Source of the DNA: a bacterium
GTDB lineage: Bacteria; Bacteroidota; Bacteroidia; Bacteroidales; Bacteroidaceae
Length of the DNA stretch: 7,051 bases
Assembly (NCBI GenBank): GCA_004559785.1
Contig: SFXD01000093.1
Coordinates: forward strand, 1-7,051
Reading direction: 5' to 3'
The notes under the pieces were generated by a model, which saw only the letters and a list, made by a program, of their open reading frames with translations, made no database searches and was not told the DNA's origin. Positions 6,788 to 7,051 of the stretch are shown here, one piece after another. The translations under genes and the position numbers were made by a program. Numbering within the stretch: the first letter of the stretch is position 1; the number at the start of each line of letters is the position of its first letter.

Positions 6788-7051
6788 TTAGAGGGTGATG
6801 GTTACGGTTACGTCACCCCATGCGTCGACGCTGCTTACATTAAAGAGGATTGGCGTGAGGATGGCGTCACCTTCGTCGGTGAAACCAACGTTGTCCTTCA
6901 TCTTAATTATGTATGTGTAACGCTTGCCGGCATCAAATGTGTTTATGGTACCATTGTCTGAATTTGAACCTGTCAGAGGGATGTAAATGTCTCCGTAGGA
7001 ATCGGCACCACCTACATAATAATACTTGTTATCATCTGCACCGTTCCATAC
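6788..7051 (-). CDS. Fimbrillin C-terminus, probable pilus stalk subunit (5' end beyond window)
   Basis: Partial gene: the reading frame is open from the right edge for 87 codons to a TAA at 6790-6788. The visible residues include YYYVGGADSYGDIYIPLTG (residues 10-28 of the fragment), FDAGKRYTYIIKMKDNVGF and then ILTPILFNVSSVDAWGD, ending DVTVTITL. The order 'F-AGK-Y-Y', 'ILTPI-F-V' and 'V--W' is the usual C-terminal signature of FimA/Mfa1-type fimbrillins of Bacteroidales. In such pilins the C-terminal strands are thought to complete the neighbouring subunit by strand exchange, and the alternating DVTVTITL end would suit that (inference). No FISUMP domain is present. This part is about 46% GC by hand count, lower than the genes downstream. 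As the first visible gene of the operon it is the best candidate for the major pilin, but the N-terminus is needed to confirm this. Confidence 0.85.
   Translation of the reverse strand, partial: VWNGADDNKYYYVGGADSYGDIYIPLTGSNSDNGTINTFDAGKRYTYIIKMKDNVGFTDEGDAILTPILFNVSSVDAWGDVTVTITL

Noticed and set aside
6767..6790. Possible terminator or promoter between the stalk-type fimbrillin and the next gene
   Set aside because: The gap is only 21 bases and contains no inverted repeat or T-run. I could not match the Bacteroidetes -33/-7 promoter pattern with any confidence.
1..7051. Possibility that the C-terminal domains are targets of a diversity-generating retroelement
   Set aside because: Pilus-tip and lectin-like domains are known retroelement targets in gut Bacteroidales, but I see no reverse transcriptase gene, no accessory gene and no near-identical template/variable repeat pair in the window. 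The domains diverge over their whole length, not only at adenine-derived positions near the 3' ends.

Overview
The window looks like chromosomal DNA from a member of the Bacteroidales (Bacteroides/Prevotella-like). The evidence is a run of fimbrillin-type (Mfa-like) lipoproteins with signal peptidase II lipoboxes, a conserved Thr-Arg step shortly after the lipid cysteine, and C-terminal domains resembling the 'Fibrobacter succinogenes major paralogous' (FISUMP) domain. That combination is typical of this order. The genus cannot be fixed from the sequence. GC content, estimated by eye from sampled lines, is mid-50s percent over the central genes and lower near both edges.

Every supported gene lies on the minus strand, so transcription runs from high to low coordinates. 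In that order: (A) 7051-6788, the last 87 residues of a fimbrillin, probably a pilus stalk-type subunit, with its start outside the window; (B) 6766-5759, a 335-aa fimbrillin-like lipoprotein without an extra domain; (C) 5745-3928, a 605-aa lipoprotein with a fimbrillin-like N-terminal half and a canonical FISUMP C-terminal domain; (D) 3918-1978, a 646-aa lipoprotein of the same plan with a longer, divergent FISUMP domain; (E) 1981-1, a lipoprotein of at least 660 aa with a fimbrillin-like N-terminus, one complete FISUMP domain and the start of a second, running off the left edge. The gaps are 21, 13 and 9 bases and then a 4-base ATGA overlap, so A to E is almost certainly one operon. Neither its promoter nor its terminator is in the window, and no gap is long enough to hold another gene.

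The order (stalk-like fimbrillin, plain fimbrillin-like lipoprotein, then larger multidomain lipoproteins) resembles Bacteroidales type V pilus clusters such as fim and mfa of Porphyromonas, where accessory and tip subunits are encoded downstream of the stalk and anchor. My inference is that C, D and E are tip or accessory subunits presenting FISUMP domains as binding modules. D and E are clear paralogues and probably arose by tandem duplication. No mobile element, RNA gene, CRISPR array or phage gene was seen.
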